Of a DNA stretch of 64,000 bases, positions 50,721 through 59,069 are shown piece after piece. The notes under the pieces are model-generated. The model searched no databases. It was not told the origin of the DNA and saw only the letters and a list, made by a program, of their open reading frames with translations. A program made the translations under genes and the position numbers. Source of the DNA: Murinocardiopsis flavida (GTDB lineage Bacteria; Actinomycetota; Actinomycetes; Streptosporangiales; Streptosporangiaceae); contig NZ_PYGA01000001.1 in the NCBI RefSeq assembly GCF_003014485.1, positions 248,001-312,000 on the forward strand. Reading direction: 5' to 3'. Position 1 is the first letter of the stretch; every line of letters starts with the position of its first letter.

Positions 50721-51994
50721 GGCGCCGCCTGATGCTGCTGGTCCTGGCGACCAGCTCCCTCGTCCTCGTGGCGTTCCTCGTGCCGCTGGCCGTCCTGGTG
50801 GGCGACGTCGCCCACGACCGCGCCATCAGCAGCGCGTCGCTGGAGGCCCGCACCCTGAGCGTCGTCGCGACCGGCGACGAGGCGGCGCTGCGCTCCGCCG
50901 TCCAGCGCATCAACACCGGCGAGCAGTTCCCCGTGACGGTGTTCCGCCCCGACGGCGCCGAACTCGGCGCGGCCGCCGAGCGGAGCCCCGCGGTCCAACT
51001 CGCCCGCTCCACCAGCCGGACCCTCAGCGCCGAGCTGCCCGACGGCGGCATCGAGGTGTTGACCAGCGTCGGAGCGTCCGAGGGCACCACGGTCATCCGG
51101 GTGTACGTGAGCCAGGAGCAGCTGACCGCCGGCGTCTACCGGGCGTGGATCATCCTCGCCCTCCTCGGCCTGGCCCTGCTGGCACTGAGCATGCTCGTCG
51201 CGGAGCGCCTCGGCCGGTCGCTGGTGGGCTCGATCGGCGAACTGGCGGTCACCTCGCGCCGCCTCGCGGGCGGCGACCTCACCGCGCAGGCGCGGCCGAA
51301 CGGCCCGGCCGAGATCGAGGCGGTCGCGGCGACCCTCAACACCCTGGCCGCGCGCATCACCGAACTGCTGGTGGCCGAGCGCGAGCGGGTCGCCGACCTG
51401 TCGCACCGGGTGCGCACACCGCTGACGGCGCTCAAGCTCGACGCGGAGTCCGTGCGCGACCCGCAGGACCGCGAGCGGCTGGAGACGTCCATCGCCGCAC
51501 TGGAGCGGGCGGTCACCCAGACCATCAACGAGGCCCGCGAACCCGCCGGCGAGGGCGGCGCGTGCGACGCCACCCGGGTGGTAAGGGAGCGCGTGGAGTT
51601 CTGGAGCGTGCTCGCCGAGGACCAGGAGCGCCCGTTCTCGGCCCTGCTGCCCGACGGCCCGCTGCTGGTGCGGATCTCCGAGGCCGAACTGGCGCCCGCG
51701 GTCGACGCGCTGCTGGGAAACGTGTTCGCGCACACCCCCGAAGGGACGGCGTTCTCGGTGCGGCTCACCGCCGACGCGGGCGGCGGCGCGGTGCTCCAGG
51801 TGCGCGACGAGGGCCCCGGGCTGCCGAGGTCGGCCGCCCAGCGGGGCCGCAGCGGGGCGGGGTCGAGCGGGCTGGGCCTCGACATCGCCCGCCGCGCGGC
51901 CGAGAGCTCCGGCGGCTCCTGGGCCACCGATTCGCCCGGCGGGGCGCGGATCACCCTGCGGCTGGGCCCGCCCGACGGAGCGGCGGCGGGCTGA
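50717..51994 (+). CDS. Sensor histidine kinase of the OmpR-type system
   Basis: 425 residues. Two membrane helices (about 7-28, 143-163) flank an extracytoplasmic sensor of about 110 residues. HAMP lies at about 165-217, HisKA with H230 in [20 protein letters not shown], then HATPase with [17 protein letters not shown] (N box), VRDEGPGLP (G1) and [19 protein letters not shown] (G2). The HRVRTP variant of the H box is common in actinomycetes. It ends 9 bp from the clpX stop, on the opposite strand. Confidence 0.95.
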   Translation: MRRRLMLLVLATSSLVLVAFLVPLAVLVGDVAHDRAISSASLEARTLSVVATGDEAALRSAVQRINTGEQFPVTVFRPDGAELGAAAERSPAVQLARSTSRTLSAELPDGGIEVLTSVGASEGTTVIRVYVSQEQLTAGVYRAWIILALLGLALLALSMLVAERLGRSLVGSIGELAVTSRRLAGGDLTAQARPNGPAEIEAVAATLNTLAARITELLVAERERVADLSHRVRTPLTALKLDAESVRDPQDRERLETSIAALERAVTQTINEAREPAGEGGACDATRVVRERVEFWSVLAEDQERPFSALLPDGPLLVRISEAELAPAVDALLGNVFAHTPEGTAFSVRLTADAGGGAVLQVRDEGPGLPRSAAQRGRSGAGSSGLGLDIARRAAESSGGSWATDSPGGARITLRLGPPDGAAAG

Positions 51995-52003
51995 GCGCGC
52001 GGC

Positions 52004-53290
52004 TCAGGCGGTCTTCTCCTCGGGGGGCTCCTCGGCGCCCTTGAGCTTGGTGCGCGGCACGATCGTGGGGTTCACGTGCTCCAGCACCGCCTCGCGGGTG
52101 ATGATGACCTGCCCGACGTCCTCGCGGCTGGGGACCTCGTACATCACCGAGAGCAGGACCTCCTCGATGATGGCGCGCAGGCCCCGCGCGCCCGTGCCGC
52201 GGATGATGGCCTGCTCGGCGATGGCGTCGAGGGCGTCGTCGGAGAACTCCAGCTCGACGTTGTCGAGCTCGAACAGCCGCTGGTACTGCTTGACCAGCGC
52301 GTTCTTCGGCTCGGTGAGGATCTGCACGAGCGCGGGGCGGTCGAGGTTGTGCACGCTGGTGATGACCGGCAGCCGCCCCACGAACTCCGGGATCATGCCG
52401 AACTTCAGCAGGTCCTCGGGCATGATCTCGGCGAAGTGGTCGGCGGCCCCGACCGCCTTCGACGGACGCAGGGTGGCGTTGAAGCCCATGCCCTGCTTGC
52501 CCACCCGCTGCTCGATGATCTGCTCCAGGCCGGCGAACGCCCCACCGACGATGAACAGCACGTTGGTGGTGTCGATCTGGATGAACTCCTGGTGCGGGTG
52601 CTTGCGCCCGCCCTGGGGCGGCACACTCGCCGTGGTGCCCTCGAGGATCTTCAGCAGCGCCTGCTGCACGCCCTCGCCCGACACGTCGCGGGTGATCGAC
52701 GGGTTCTCGCTCTTGCGCGCGACCTTGTCGACCTCGTCGATGTAGATGATGCCGGTCTCGGCCTTCTTGACGTCGTAGTCGGCGGCCTGGATCAGCTTCA
52801 GCAGGATGTTCTCGACGTCCTCGCCGACGTACCCGGCCTCGGTGAGGGCCGTGGCGTCGGCGATGGCGAACGGGACGTTCAGGATGCGGGCGAGGGTCTG
52901 CGCAAGCAGGGTCTTGCCCGACCCGGTGGGGCCCAGCAGCAGGATGTTGGACTTGGCGATCTCGATGTCGGCCTCGCGCGCGGCGGACTCGCCCTCGGAC
53001 TGCACGCGCTTGTAGTGGTTGTACACCGCGACCGACAGCGACTTCTTGGCCTGGTCCTGGCCCACCACGTAGGAGTCGAGGAACTCGTAGATCTCCCGCG
53101 GTTTGGGCAGGCGGTCCCACTTCATCTCGGTGGTGTCGGCGAGCTCTTCCTCGATGATCTCGTTGCAGAGGTCGATGCACTCATCGCAGATGTACACACC
53201 GGGGCCGGCAATGAGCTTCTTCACCTGCTTCTGGCTCTTGCCGCAGAACGAGCACTTCAGCAGGTCTCCACCGTCGCCGATGCGTGCCAC
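52004..53290 (-). CDS. clpX: ClpX, ATP-dependent Clp protease unfoldase subunit
   Basis: 428 residues from the GTG at 53290, with AAGGAG upstream. The N-terminal zinc domain has [20 protein letters not shown] and CDECIDLC. The AAA+ core has Walker A GPTGSGKT, Walker [10 protein letters not shown], pore-loop region [16 protein letters not shown], and the IGF-like ClpP-docking loop within the expected stretch. The small sensor-2 domain ends [17 protein letters not shown]. It feeds unfolded substrates to ClpP1P2. Separated from clpP2 by 295 bp, so probably its own promoter. Confidence 0.97.
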   Translation of the reverse strand: MARIGDGGDLLKCSFCGKSQKQVKKLIAGPGVYICDECIDLCNEIIEEELADTTEMKWDRLPKPREIYEFLDSYVVGQDQAKKSLSVAVYNHYKRVQSEGESAAREADIEIAKSNILLLGPTGSGKTLLAQTLARILNVPFAIADATALTEAGYVGEDVENILLKLIQAADYDVKKAETGIIYIDEVDKVARKSENPSITRDVSGEGVQQALLKILEGTTASVPPQGGRKHPHQEFIQIDTTNVLFIVGGAFAGLEQIIEQRVGKQGMGFNATLRPSKAVGAADHFAEIMPEDLLKFGMIPEFVGRLPVITSVHNLDRPALVQILTEPKNALVKQYQRLFELDNVELEFSDDALDAIAEQAIIRGTGARGLRAIIEEVLLSVMYEVPSREDVGQVIITREAVLEHVNPTIVPRTKLKGAEEPPEEKTA

Positions 53291-53424
53291 CCAGCCACTC
53301 CTTAAAACGTCGGCCGCCCCAACGGCGTGCCTACCGCGGCACGCCCCCGGCCTCGAAGAACGTTGCGACCATCACCTGCCGGCAGCACGGACCATGCGCT
53401 GGAGCACGGCGCCGCTTTATCCAC

Positions 53425-53442
53425 CGCTTATCAGGATAAGCG
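53425..53442. promoter_or_regulatory. Palindrome upstream of clpX
   Basis: cgcttatc-ag-gataagcg, a perfect 8-bp dyad with 2-bp centre, in an AT-rich patch of the clpX-clpP2 spacer. On the minus strand it contains TATCCT, a possible -10. A gctttatcc half-site lies 10 bp away. The binding factor is unknown. Confidence 0.5.
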
Positions 53443-53585
53443 CTCTCCTCGGAGCCGGTAACAGGGCGATCTGTGCGTCGTTCCCCCGAGCCTAAGCCAA
53501 GAAGCGGGCCGGACACACCGCACGCCGATCTCGGCGTGTGGGCGCCGGCCCGGTTCGCGAACAGCCGATCCCCGCCGAAATGCCC

Positions 53586-54245
53586 CTATTGCAGGGAACT
53601 CTTCCGGTACGGCATCACTTCGTCGACGATGCCGTAGTCCTTTGCTTCCTGCGCGGTGAGGATCTTGTCGCGCTCGATGTCGCGGGAGACATCCTCCGGC
53701 GTCTTGTCGGTGTGCCGGGCCAGGGTCTTCTCCATCTGCTCACGGATCCGCATGATCTCGTTCGCCTGGATCTCGATGTCGGCCGCAGCGCCGTAGCTGC
53801 CCTCCATGGCGGGCTGGTGGATCATCACCCGCGCGTTGGGCAGCGCGGCCCGCTTGCCCTTGGTGCCGCCGGCGAGGAGGACGGCCGCGGCCGACGCCGC
53901 CTGGCCGATGCAGACCGTGGCGATGTCGGGGCGCACGAACTGCATGGTGTCGTAGATGGCCATCAGTGCCGTGAACGACCCGCCGGGCGAGTTGATGTAC
54001 AGCGTGATGTCGCGCTCGGAGTCCATGTGCTCCAGCGTGATGAGCTGGGCCATGATGTCGTTCGCCGACACGTCGTCGATCTGCGAGCCGACGAAGATGA
54101 TGCGGTCCTCGAAGAGCTTGTTGTACGGGTTCATCTCCTTGACGCCGTACGACGTGCGCTCGACGAAGGAGGGCAGGATGTAGCGGCTCTGCGGAGAGTC
54201 GGGCGCCATCCCGCCGCCGTAGAGGTTGGGGTTGAACTGGGTCAT
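53586..54245 (-). CDS. clpP2: ClpP2, ATP-dependent Clp protease proteolytic subunit
   Basis: 219 residues from the ATG at 54245 with GAAGG seven bases before; an upstream in-frame start is possible. The catalytic Ser is S118 ([11 protein letters not shown]) and the His is H143 ([11 protein letters not shown]); the catalytic Asp follows in the later helix region. NSPGGS at 85-90 is the substrate-binding strand. Actinobacteria make mixed ClpP1P2 tetradecamers. The gene is 36 bp downstream of clpP1 and co-transcribed. Confidence 0.96.
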   Translation of the reverse strand: MTQFNPNLYGGGMAPDSPQSRYILPSFVERTSYGVKEMNPYNKLFEDRIIFVGSQIDDVSANDIMAQLITLEHMDSERDITLYINSPGGSFTALMAIYDTMQFVRPDIATVCIGQAASAAAVLLAGGTKGKRAALPNARVMIHQPAMEGSYGAAADIEIQANEIMRIREQMEKTLARHTDKTPEDVSRDIERDKILTAQEAKDYGIVDEVMPYRKSSLQ

Positions 54246-54281
54246 TTCCTGGCCTTCCACACTGCGGGTCGCGACTGCTGC

Positions 54282-54887
54282 CTAGAGGTGTCCGCCGGTC
54301 ACAACGTCGACGGTCCCTTCGAGGACCTCGTCGATGAACCCGTAGTCCTTGCCCTCCTGGGCGGTGAACCAGCGGTCGCGGTCGGCGTCCTTCTCCAACT
54401 GCTCCTTGGTCTGCCCGGTGTGCAGCGCCGTACGCTCGAAGAACATGCGCTTCACGTACAGCAGCTGGTCGGCGAGGATGCGGATGTCCGACGCCGTGCC
54501 GCCGATCCCGCCCGAGGGCTGGTGCATCATGATGCGGGTGTGCGGCAGGGCGTAACGCTTGCCGGGGGCGCCCGCGCAGAGCAGCATCTGCCCCATGGAG
54601 GCGGCCATGCCCATGCCCACGGTGCGGACGTCGTTGGGGATGTACTGCATGACGTCGTAGATTGCCATGCCCGCGGTGACCGACCCGCCGGGCGAGTTGA
54701 TGTACAGCGTGATGTCCCGCTGGCGGTCCTCGGCCGACAGCAGCAGCAGCTCGCCGACAAGGCGGTTGGCGATCTCGTCGTCGACCTGCTGGCCGAGGAA
54801 GATGATGCGCTCGCGAAGCAGGCGCTGCGGGGTCTGATCGAACATCGAGGGAAGCGGCGACTCGTTGGTTCGGGCGTCGATTCGCAT
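54282..54887 (-). CDS. clpP1: ClpP1, ATP-dependent Clp protease proteolytic subunit
   Basis: 201 residues from the ATG at 54887; the frame continues to a GTG at 54971 and no candidate has a clear ribosome-binding site, so the start is uncertain. Catalytic S97 lies in GMGMAASMGQMLL, H122 in IMMHQPSGGIGG. INSPGGSVTAGMAIYDVM gives the substrate strand. First gene of a clpP1-clpP2 unit; a ClgR-type box lies about 110 bp upstream. Confidence 0.95.
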   Translation of the reverse strand: MRIDARTNESPLPSMFDQTPQRLLRERIIFLGQQVDDEIANRLVGELLLLSAEDRQRDITLYINSPGGSVTAGMAIYDVMQYIPNDVRTVGMGMAASMGQMLLCAGAPGKRYALPHTRIMMHQPSGGIGGTASDIRILADQLLYVKRMFFERTALHTGQTKEQLEKDADRDRWFTAQEGKDYGFIDEVLEGTVDVVTGGHL

Positions 54888-54997
54888 TGACTCGTTACTG
54901 GTCGGAGGCACTCTCGTCACCTGCTCCGGAATCGAAACTGTTGCGACGCTTGCGACACTAACGCTCTTCACACAGCCGCTTAGACGATTCGTGGCCC

Positions 54998-55015
54998 TGT
55001 TCGCTTTTAGCGCAG
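54998..55015. promoter_or_regulatory. Candidate ClgR operator upstream of clpP1
   Basis: tgttcgcttttagcgcag agrees with the reported ClgR consensus WNNWCGCYNANRGCGWWS at 16 of 18 positions, as I recall that motif. ClgR activates clpP operons in Streptomyces, Mycobacterium and Corynebacterium. The distance to the probable clpP1 promoter fits. Confidence 0.55.
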
Positions 55016-55068
55016 GTGCCAGCCGCGGCGACCTGCGAATTGAGCGCAGGGCGAACGTTGCCGGGTGA

Positions 55069-55110
55069 CACCAGGGCCCCGCGCCGACTGCTCGGCGCGG
55101 GGCCCTGGTG
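55069..55110 (-). terminator. Strong hairpin after tig
   Basis: Perfect 19-bp GC arms (55069-55087, 55092-55110) with a 4-nt loop, 51 bp past the tig stop. No T-run. It insulates clpP1P2 from tig. Confidence 0.85.
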
Positions 55111-55160
55111 CGGTGCCCGTACGGGACTGCCGGACGGGACTACGCGGGTTGCCGCGCGGG

Positions 55161-56618
55161 CTACTTGGACTCGGCCGGCGCCGCGTCCTCGGCGGTGTCG
55201 GCCGCAGCCTCGGCCGGCCGGTCGCCGGCCTCGGCGGACGCGTCCGCGGACTCGTCGGCCGGGTCCTCTGCGGCCTCGTCGTCGTTGGCCGCCTCGGCGG
55301 TCTCGCCCTGCGGGGTGTCCTGCTCGACGGTGTTGCCCGACTCGTCGGTGATGACGGCGGACCCCATGACCAGGTTCATCGCCTTGGAGCGGACGACCTC
55401 GGTGTAGGCGACCCGGATCTGGTTCGACTCGACCAGGTGCTGCACCAGCTGGTCCGGCGAGACGCCCATGCGCTGCGCCTGCTCGGTGATGAACTGGCCG
55501 AGCTCGTCGTTGTCTGCTGCAATGTCGTTCTGGAGCGCGAGCTGGTCGAGGACGAACCCGGACTTCACCGCGGCGCGGGCGCCCTTTGTGAGCTCCTCCT
55601 CGAACTCCTCCTCGGTCTGCTCCTGGGACTCGAAGTAGCCCTCCTTGGTCAGCCCGCTCTGCGTGAGCTGCTGCTCGAGGCTCTCGCGGCGCCGGGTGAC
55701 CTCCTCCTCGACGATGCTGTCGGGAAGGGGGAGGTCGATGGAGTCGACCAGCTGCTCCAGGGCGCGGTCGCGGCCCTGGGAGACCTGCTGCACCCGGCGG
55801 ACCTGCTCCATGCGGCCGCGGACGTCGTCGCGCAGCTCAGCGATGGTGTCGAACTCGCTCGCCATCTGGGCGAACTCGTCGTCGAGCTCGGGGAGCTCCT
55901 TCACCTTGACGCTGTGCACGGTGACGGTGACGTCGGCTTCCTTGCCCTCGTGCTCGCCGCCGACGAGCTTGGTGGAGAAGGTCGAGGACGCGCCCTCGGC
56001 CATGCCCACCAGGGCTTCGTCGAGCCCGTCGAGCATGGTGTTGGTGCCGATCTCGTACGAGATGCCGGACGCCTGGACGTCCTCCAGCTTCTCGCCGTCG
56101 ATGGCGGCGGAGAGGTCGATGGAGAGGTGGTCGCCGGTCTCGGCGGGGCGGTCGGCGCCGACGAGGGTGCCGAACCGCTCGCGGAGGTTGGCGACCTGGT
56201 CGTCGACCTGCTCGTCGGTCAGTTCGGCGTCATCGACGGTGACCTCGATGCCTTCGTAGCCGGTGACCTCGAACTTCGGCCGGACGTCGACCTCGGCGGT
56301 GAAGGACAGCTCGTCGTTGTCCTCCAGCTTGGTGATCTCCACCTCGGGCTGGCCGAGCGCGAAGATCTCCTCCTTCTGGACGGCCTCGTTGTACAGCTCC
56401 GGAACGGCGTGGTTCACCGCTTCGCTGATCACCGCGCCCCGCCCGACGTAACGGTCGATCAGCCGTGCCGGGGCCTTGCCCGGGCGGAAGCCCTTGATCC
56501 GGACCTGCTTGGCGAGCGACTTGTATGTCACGTCGAAGGCGTGGTCGAGTTCCTTGAAGGGAACTTCGATGGTCAGCTTGACCCGGGTCGGGCTCAGCTC
56601 CTCGACATCGGTCTTCAC
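55161..56618 (-). CDS. tig: Trigger factor, ribosome-bound chaperone and prolyl isomerase
   Basis: 485 residues from the GTG at 56618. The ribosome-binding domain includes the signature KGFRPGKAPARLIDRYVG near residue 43. The FKBP-type domain covers about 150-240 (DHLSIDLSAAIDGEKLED). The C-terminal chaperone domain follows, and then a tail of about 55 residues very rich in Glu, Ala and Asp, beyond the E. coli length. Upstream of clpP1P2-clpX, as in most actinomycetes. Confidence 0.96.
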   Translation of the reverse strand: MKTDVEELSPTRVKLTIEVPFKELDHAFDVTYKSLAKQVRIKGFRPGKAPARLIDRYVGRGAVISEAVNHAVPELYNEAVQKEEIFALGQPEVEITKLEDNDELSFTAEVDVRPKFEVTGYEGIEVTVDDAELTDEQVDDQVANLRERFGTLVGADRPAETGDHLSIDLSAAIDGEKLEDVQASGISYEIGTNTMLDGLDEALVGMAEGASSTFSTKLVGGEHEGKEADVTVTVHSVKVKELPELDDEFAQMASEFDTIAELRDDVRGRMEQVRRVQQVSQGRDRALEQLVDSIDLPLPDSIVEEEVTRRRESLEQQLTQSGLTKEGYFESQEQTEEEFEEELTKGARAAVKSGFVLDQLALQNDIAADNDELGQFITEQAQRMGVSPDQLVQHLVESNQIRVAYTEVVRSKAMNLVMGSAVITDESGNTVEQDTPQGETAEAANDDEAAEDPADESADASAEAGDRPAEAAADTAEDAAPAESK

Positions 56619-56851
56619 GGGGCGGTACTCCTAGATTTCCGGCTGTTTTCCGGTACGACCCGGCACTTGACGGCACGGCTCACTTACAACGACGCTTCCG
56701 TGCGGCGGACGGCCGGCGCTCACCGCGGGCGTCCCGGACGACTTGGCTCGTTGCGCGATTATCCTGCTGATCACGCCAAGTCTAGGACAGGTGTGCGGGC
56801 GCTCAGGGACATCGCGGAAGCAGTGCGGGAATCCCCGGAGCCGTTTTCTCG

Positions 56852-56926
56852 TCGGGGAGGCGGGATTCGAACCCGCGGCCTCATGCTCCCAAAGCATGCG
56901 CGCTAACCAAGCTGCGCTACTCCCCG
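56852..56926 (-). tRNA. tRNA-Pro (anticodon TGG)
   Basis: 75 nt. Acceptor cggggag pairs with ctccccg; D arm gcgc/gcgc; anticodon arm catgc-tttggga-gcatg; T arm gcggg-ttcgaat-cccgc; discriminator A. The CCA end is not encoded. Confidence 0.95.
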
Positions 56927-57046
56927 TGACCGACGCGCCAGAGCACCGCGCGGCGCGGTAATCCGTGCGCGGTCGGCGCCTGAGAGACTGTAGTCTGTCC
57001 TCGTCGGCCTCACGAGTCTAGAGGAGATTCGCGCAGCCGAGGACAC

Positions 57047-57117
57047 GCGGGCGTAGTTCAATGGTAGAACTCCAGCCTTCCAAGCTGGCCATGCCGGTTC
57101 GATCCCGGTCGCCCGCT
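57047..57117 (+). tRNA. tRNA-Gly (anticodon TCC)
   Basis: 71 nt. Acceptor gcgggcg/cgcccgc; anticodon arm ccagc-cttccaa-gctgg; T arm ccggt-tcgatcc-cggtc with the usual TTC; discriminator T. CCA is not encoded. It is followed by a hairpin terminator. Confidence 0.95.
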
Positions 57118-57127
57118 CTGCACCGCC

Positions 57128-57170
57128 CGAAGGCCAGGTCAGCCGGTATCAATCCGTGACCTGGCCTTCG
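57128..57170 (+). terminator. Terminator after tRNA-Gly
   Basis: 14-bp perfect arms cgaaggccaggtca (57128-57141) and tgacctggccttcg (57157-57170), 15-nt loop, 10 bp after the tRNA. Confidence 0.75.
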
Positions 57171-57393
57171 CGCTGTCCGGCCCCGATCCCGGGTCCGCCG
57201 CACCGCGCCCGGGGCGGCTGGCGCCCGGATCGCGCGCCTGGGAGCATCGGTGCTGCCGGCGGGCTGCGGGAATAGCGGAACCCGCGATCCTCGTTGCCGG
57301 TTCCAGTGCGCCCGGTGCCTTTGCAGAGAGGTGCCCTTGCACGGAATCCCCGCGGCCGGTGCTTATGACGACCTGTTTGGACGGAACCCGAAG

Positions 57394-57897
57394 ATGGCGA
57401 GTAGCGATCCCGAAGGCGACGACGCGGCCGCGCTCGCGCTCCGCTGGTACGCGGGGCCGCCCGCCGAGCGGCCCGTCGCGGTGGTGACCGGCGCCTTCGA
57501 CGTGCTGCACGTGGGCCACGTGCGCTTCCTCTCCGCTGTCCGCGAGAGGGGGTTCCCGCTGGTCGTCGGGGTCGAGGACGACGCACGGGTGCGTTCCTGG
57601 AAGGGCACCGGGCGGCCGGTCCACGCCGAGGCCGATCGCGCCGAGATGCTCGCCGCGCTGCGCTGCGTCGACGGCGTGTTCACCGTCTCCGGTCCGCCGG
57701 AGACGGTCGGGTGGCAGGCCTACGCCGCGCTGCTGGCCCCGCTGGACCCCGCTGCCCTCGCGTACACGGCGGGCGATCCGCACTCCGCGGCGAAGCGGCT
57801 GGGCGCCGAGGCGCTCGGCGCGCACGCGTGGGAGCTGCCGTTCACGGCCGGGCGCTCGACGAGCGCGACCCTGGGGCGGCTGGCCGGATCGCTGTAG
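57394..57897 (+). CDS. Cytidylyltransferase-like nucleotidyltransferase
   Basis: 167 residues from the ATG at 57394. The fold opens with VAVVTGAFDVLHVGHVRFLS, containing the HxGH nucleotide-binding motif of the TagD/RfaE/NadD superfamily, and ends with a AGRSTSATLGRL segment that takes the place of the ISSTxIR motif. The middle, VGVEDDARVRSWKGTGRPVH, resembles the RfaE C-terminal domain (ADP-heptose type). Substrate is undetermined; a glycerol-phosphate or sugar-phosphate is possible. Stand-alone, plus strand. Confidence 0.85.
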   Translation: MASSDPEGDDAAALALRWYAGPPAERPVAVVTGAFDVLHVGHVRFLSAVRERGFPLVVGVEDDARVRSWKGTGRPVHAEADRAEMLAALRCVDGVFTVSGPPETVGWQAYAALLAPLDPAALAYTAGDPHSAAKRLGAEALGAHAWELPFTAGRSTSATLGRLAGSL

Positions 57898-57912
57898 CCC
57901 GGCCCGGGCCCG

Positions 57913-58887
57913 CTACAGCCACTTGCTCCGCTTGAACCCCACGAACAGGGCGATGCACGCCCCCGCGATGAAGATCATCGCCGAGGGGTAGCCCCACACC
58001 GACTTGAGCTCCGGCATGTGGGTGAAGTTCATCCCGTAGACCCCGGCGACCATGGTCGGCACCGCCATGATGGCGGCCCACGCGGTGATGCGCCGGCCGT
58101 CGTCGTTCTGCTGCACGCTCACCTGGGCGAGGTAGGCCGACATCACCTGGGGCAGCAGTTCGTTGATCGAGGCGACCTTGCCGTTGACCTGCATGACGTG
58201 GTCGGCGACGTCGCGGAAGAACGGCATCGCGCCGGCGGTCACCCGGACGGTGTCGCCCGCGACGATCGCGTTCATCACCGGCACCAGGGGCTGGATGGCG
58301 TTGTGCATTTGCAGGACCTCGCGCTTGAGGGCGTAGATCTCGCTCGCGAGGGTCCCCTTGAGGCTGAGGAACACCCGCTCCTCCAGCTCGGTGACCGCGT
58401 CCTGCACCTGGTCGGCGATCTCCACGTACTCGTCGACGATGGCGTCGAGGACGCCGTAGAGCACCACCGGGGCGCCGAACTCCAGCAGCTCGGGGTCGCC
58501 GTCGAGGCGGTGGCGCACCGGGCCCAGCGGGTCGATGTCGCCGTGCCGGACGGTCACGACGTAGTTGCGGCCGAGGAAGACCAGCACCTCGCCGGACTCG
58601 ACGTCGCGGGTGTCGGGATCGTAGGTGAGCGCCTTGAGCACCACGAGCACGACCTTGCCGTAGCGCTCCAGTTTCGGGCGCTGGTGCGGGCTCAGGGCGT
58701 CCTCGACGGCGAGGGGGTGGAGCTCCAGCTCCTTCGCCGCCAGCTCGAACTCCTCGGCGGTGGGCTCGTGGAGGTCGATCCAGCAGAAGGCGTTGTCGTC
58801 TTTGCGCAGAGCCTCGTCAAGGGCGTCGCTGATGTCGCCGTCGACGAGCTCGCGTCCATTCGCGCGGTAGATCGCGCATTCCGTCAT
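57913..58887 (-). CDS. corA: CorA-family magnesium/cobalt transporter
   Basis: 324 residues from the ATG at 58887. The large cytoplasmic funnel domain is followed by two helices; the selectivity motif GMN is in GVYGMNFTHMPELKSVWGYP. The C-terminus KRSKWL has the usual basic end. It acts as a pentamer and takes up Mg2+. A 17-bp palindrome lies 48 bp upstream. No known Mg2+ riboswitch structure is seen in the short leader. Confidence 0.95.
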   Translation of the reverse strand: MTECAIYRANGRELVDGDISDALDEALRKDDNAFCWIDLHEPTAEEFELAAKELELHPLAVEDALSPHQRPKLERYGKVVLVVLKALTYDPDTRDVESGEVLVFLGRNYVVTVRHGDIDPLGPVRHRLDGDPELLEFGAPVVLYGVLDAIVDEYVEIADQVQDAVTELEERVFLSLKGTLASEIYALKREVLQMHNAIQPLVPVMNAIVAGDTVRVTAGAMPFFRDVADHVMQVNGKVASINELLPQVMSAYLAQVSVQQNDDGRRITAWAAIMAVPTMVAGVYGMNFTHMPELKSVWGYPSAMIFIAGACIALFVGFKRSKWL

Positions 58888-58934
58888 CACGGCGGACCAT
58901 TATTGCCAGTGGATCCGAGGAGCAGAACCTCCGC

Positions 58935-58951
58935 GTCTCAACGTTTGAGAC
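58935..58951. promoter_or_regulatory. Palindrome upstream of corA
   Basis: gtctcaa-cgt-ttgagac, perfect 7-bp arms, within the 179 bp between corA and the next gene. It is AT-rich and placed where a repressor would act. Regulator unknown. Confidence 0.5.
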
Positions 58952-59069
58952 ATAACAGGAGTTCCCGGCCCTCATGACCGGAAGCGGACACGATCGCGGC
59001 CCTGGTGATGCCCCACCAGCACCAGGCGAATCCGCGGGGAGCGGGCCGCGCCCCTCCCCGCGGGACCGG

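Noticed and set aside
58888-59069. Mg2+ riboswitch (ykoK or mgtA type) before corA
   Set aside because: The leader is under 200 nt and shows only a simple palindrome, with no multi-helix core.
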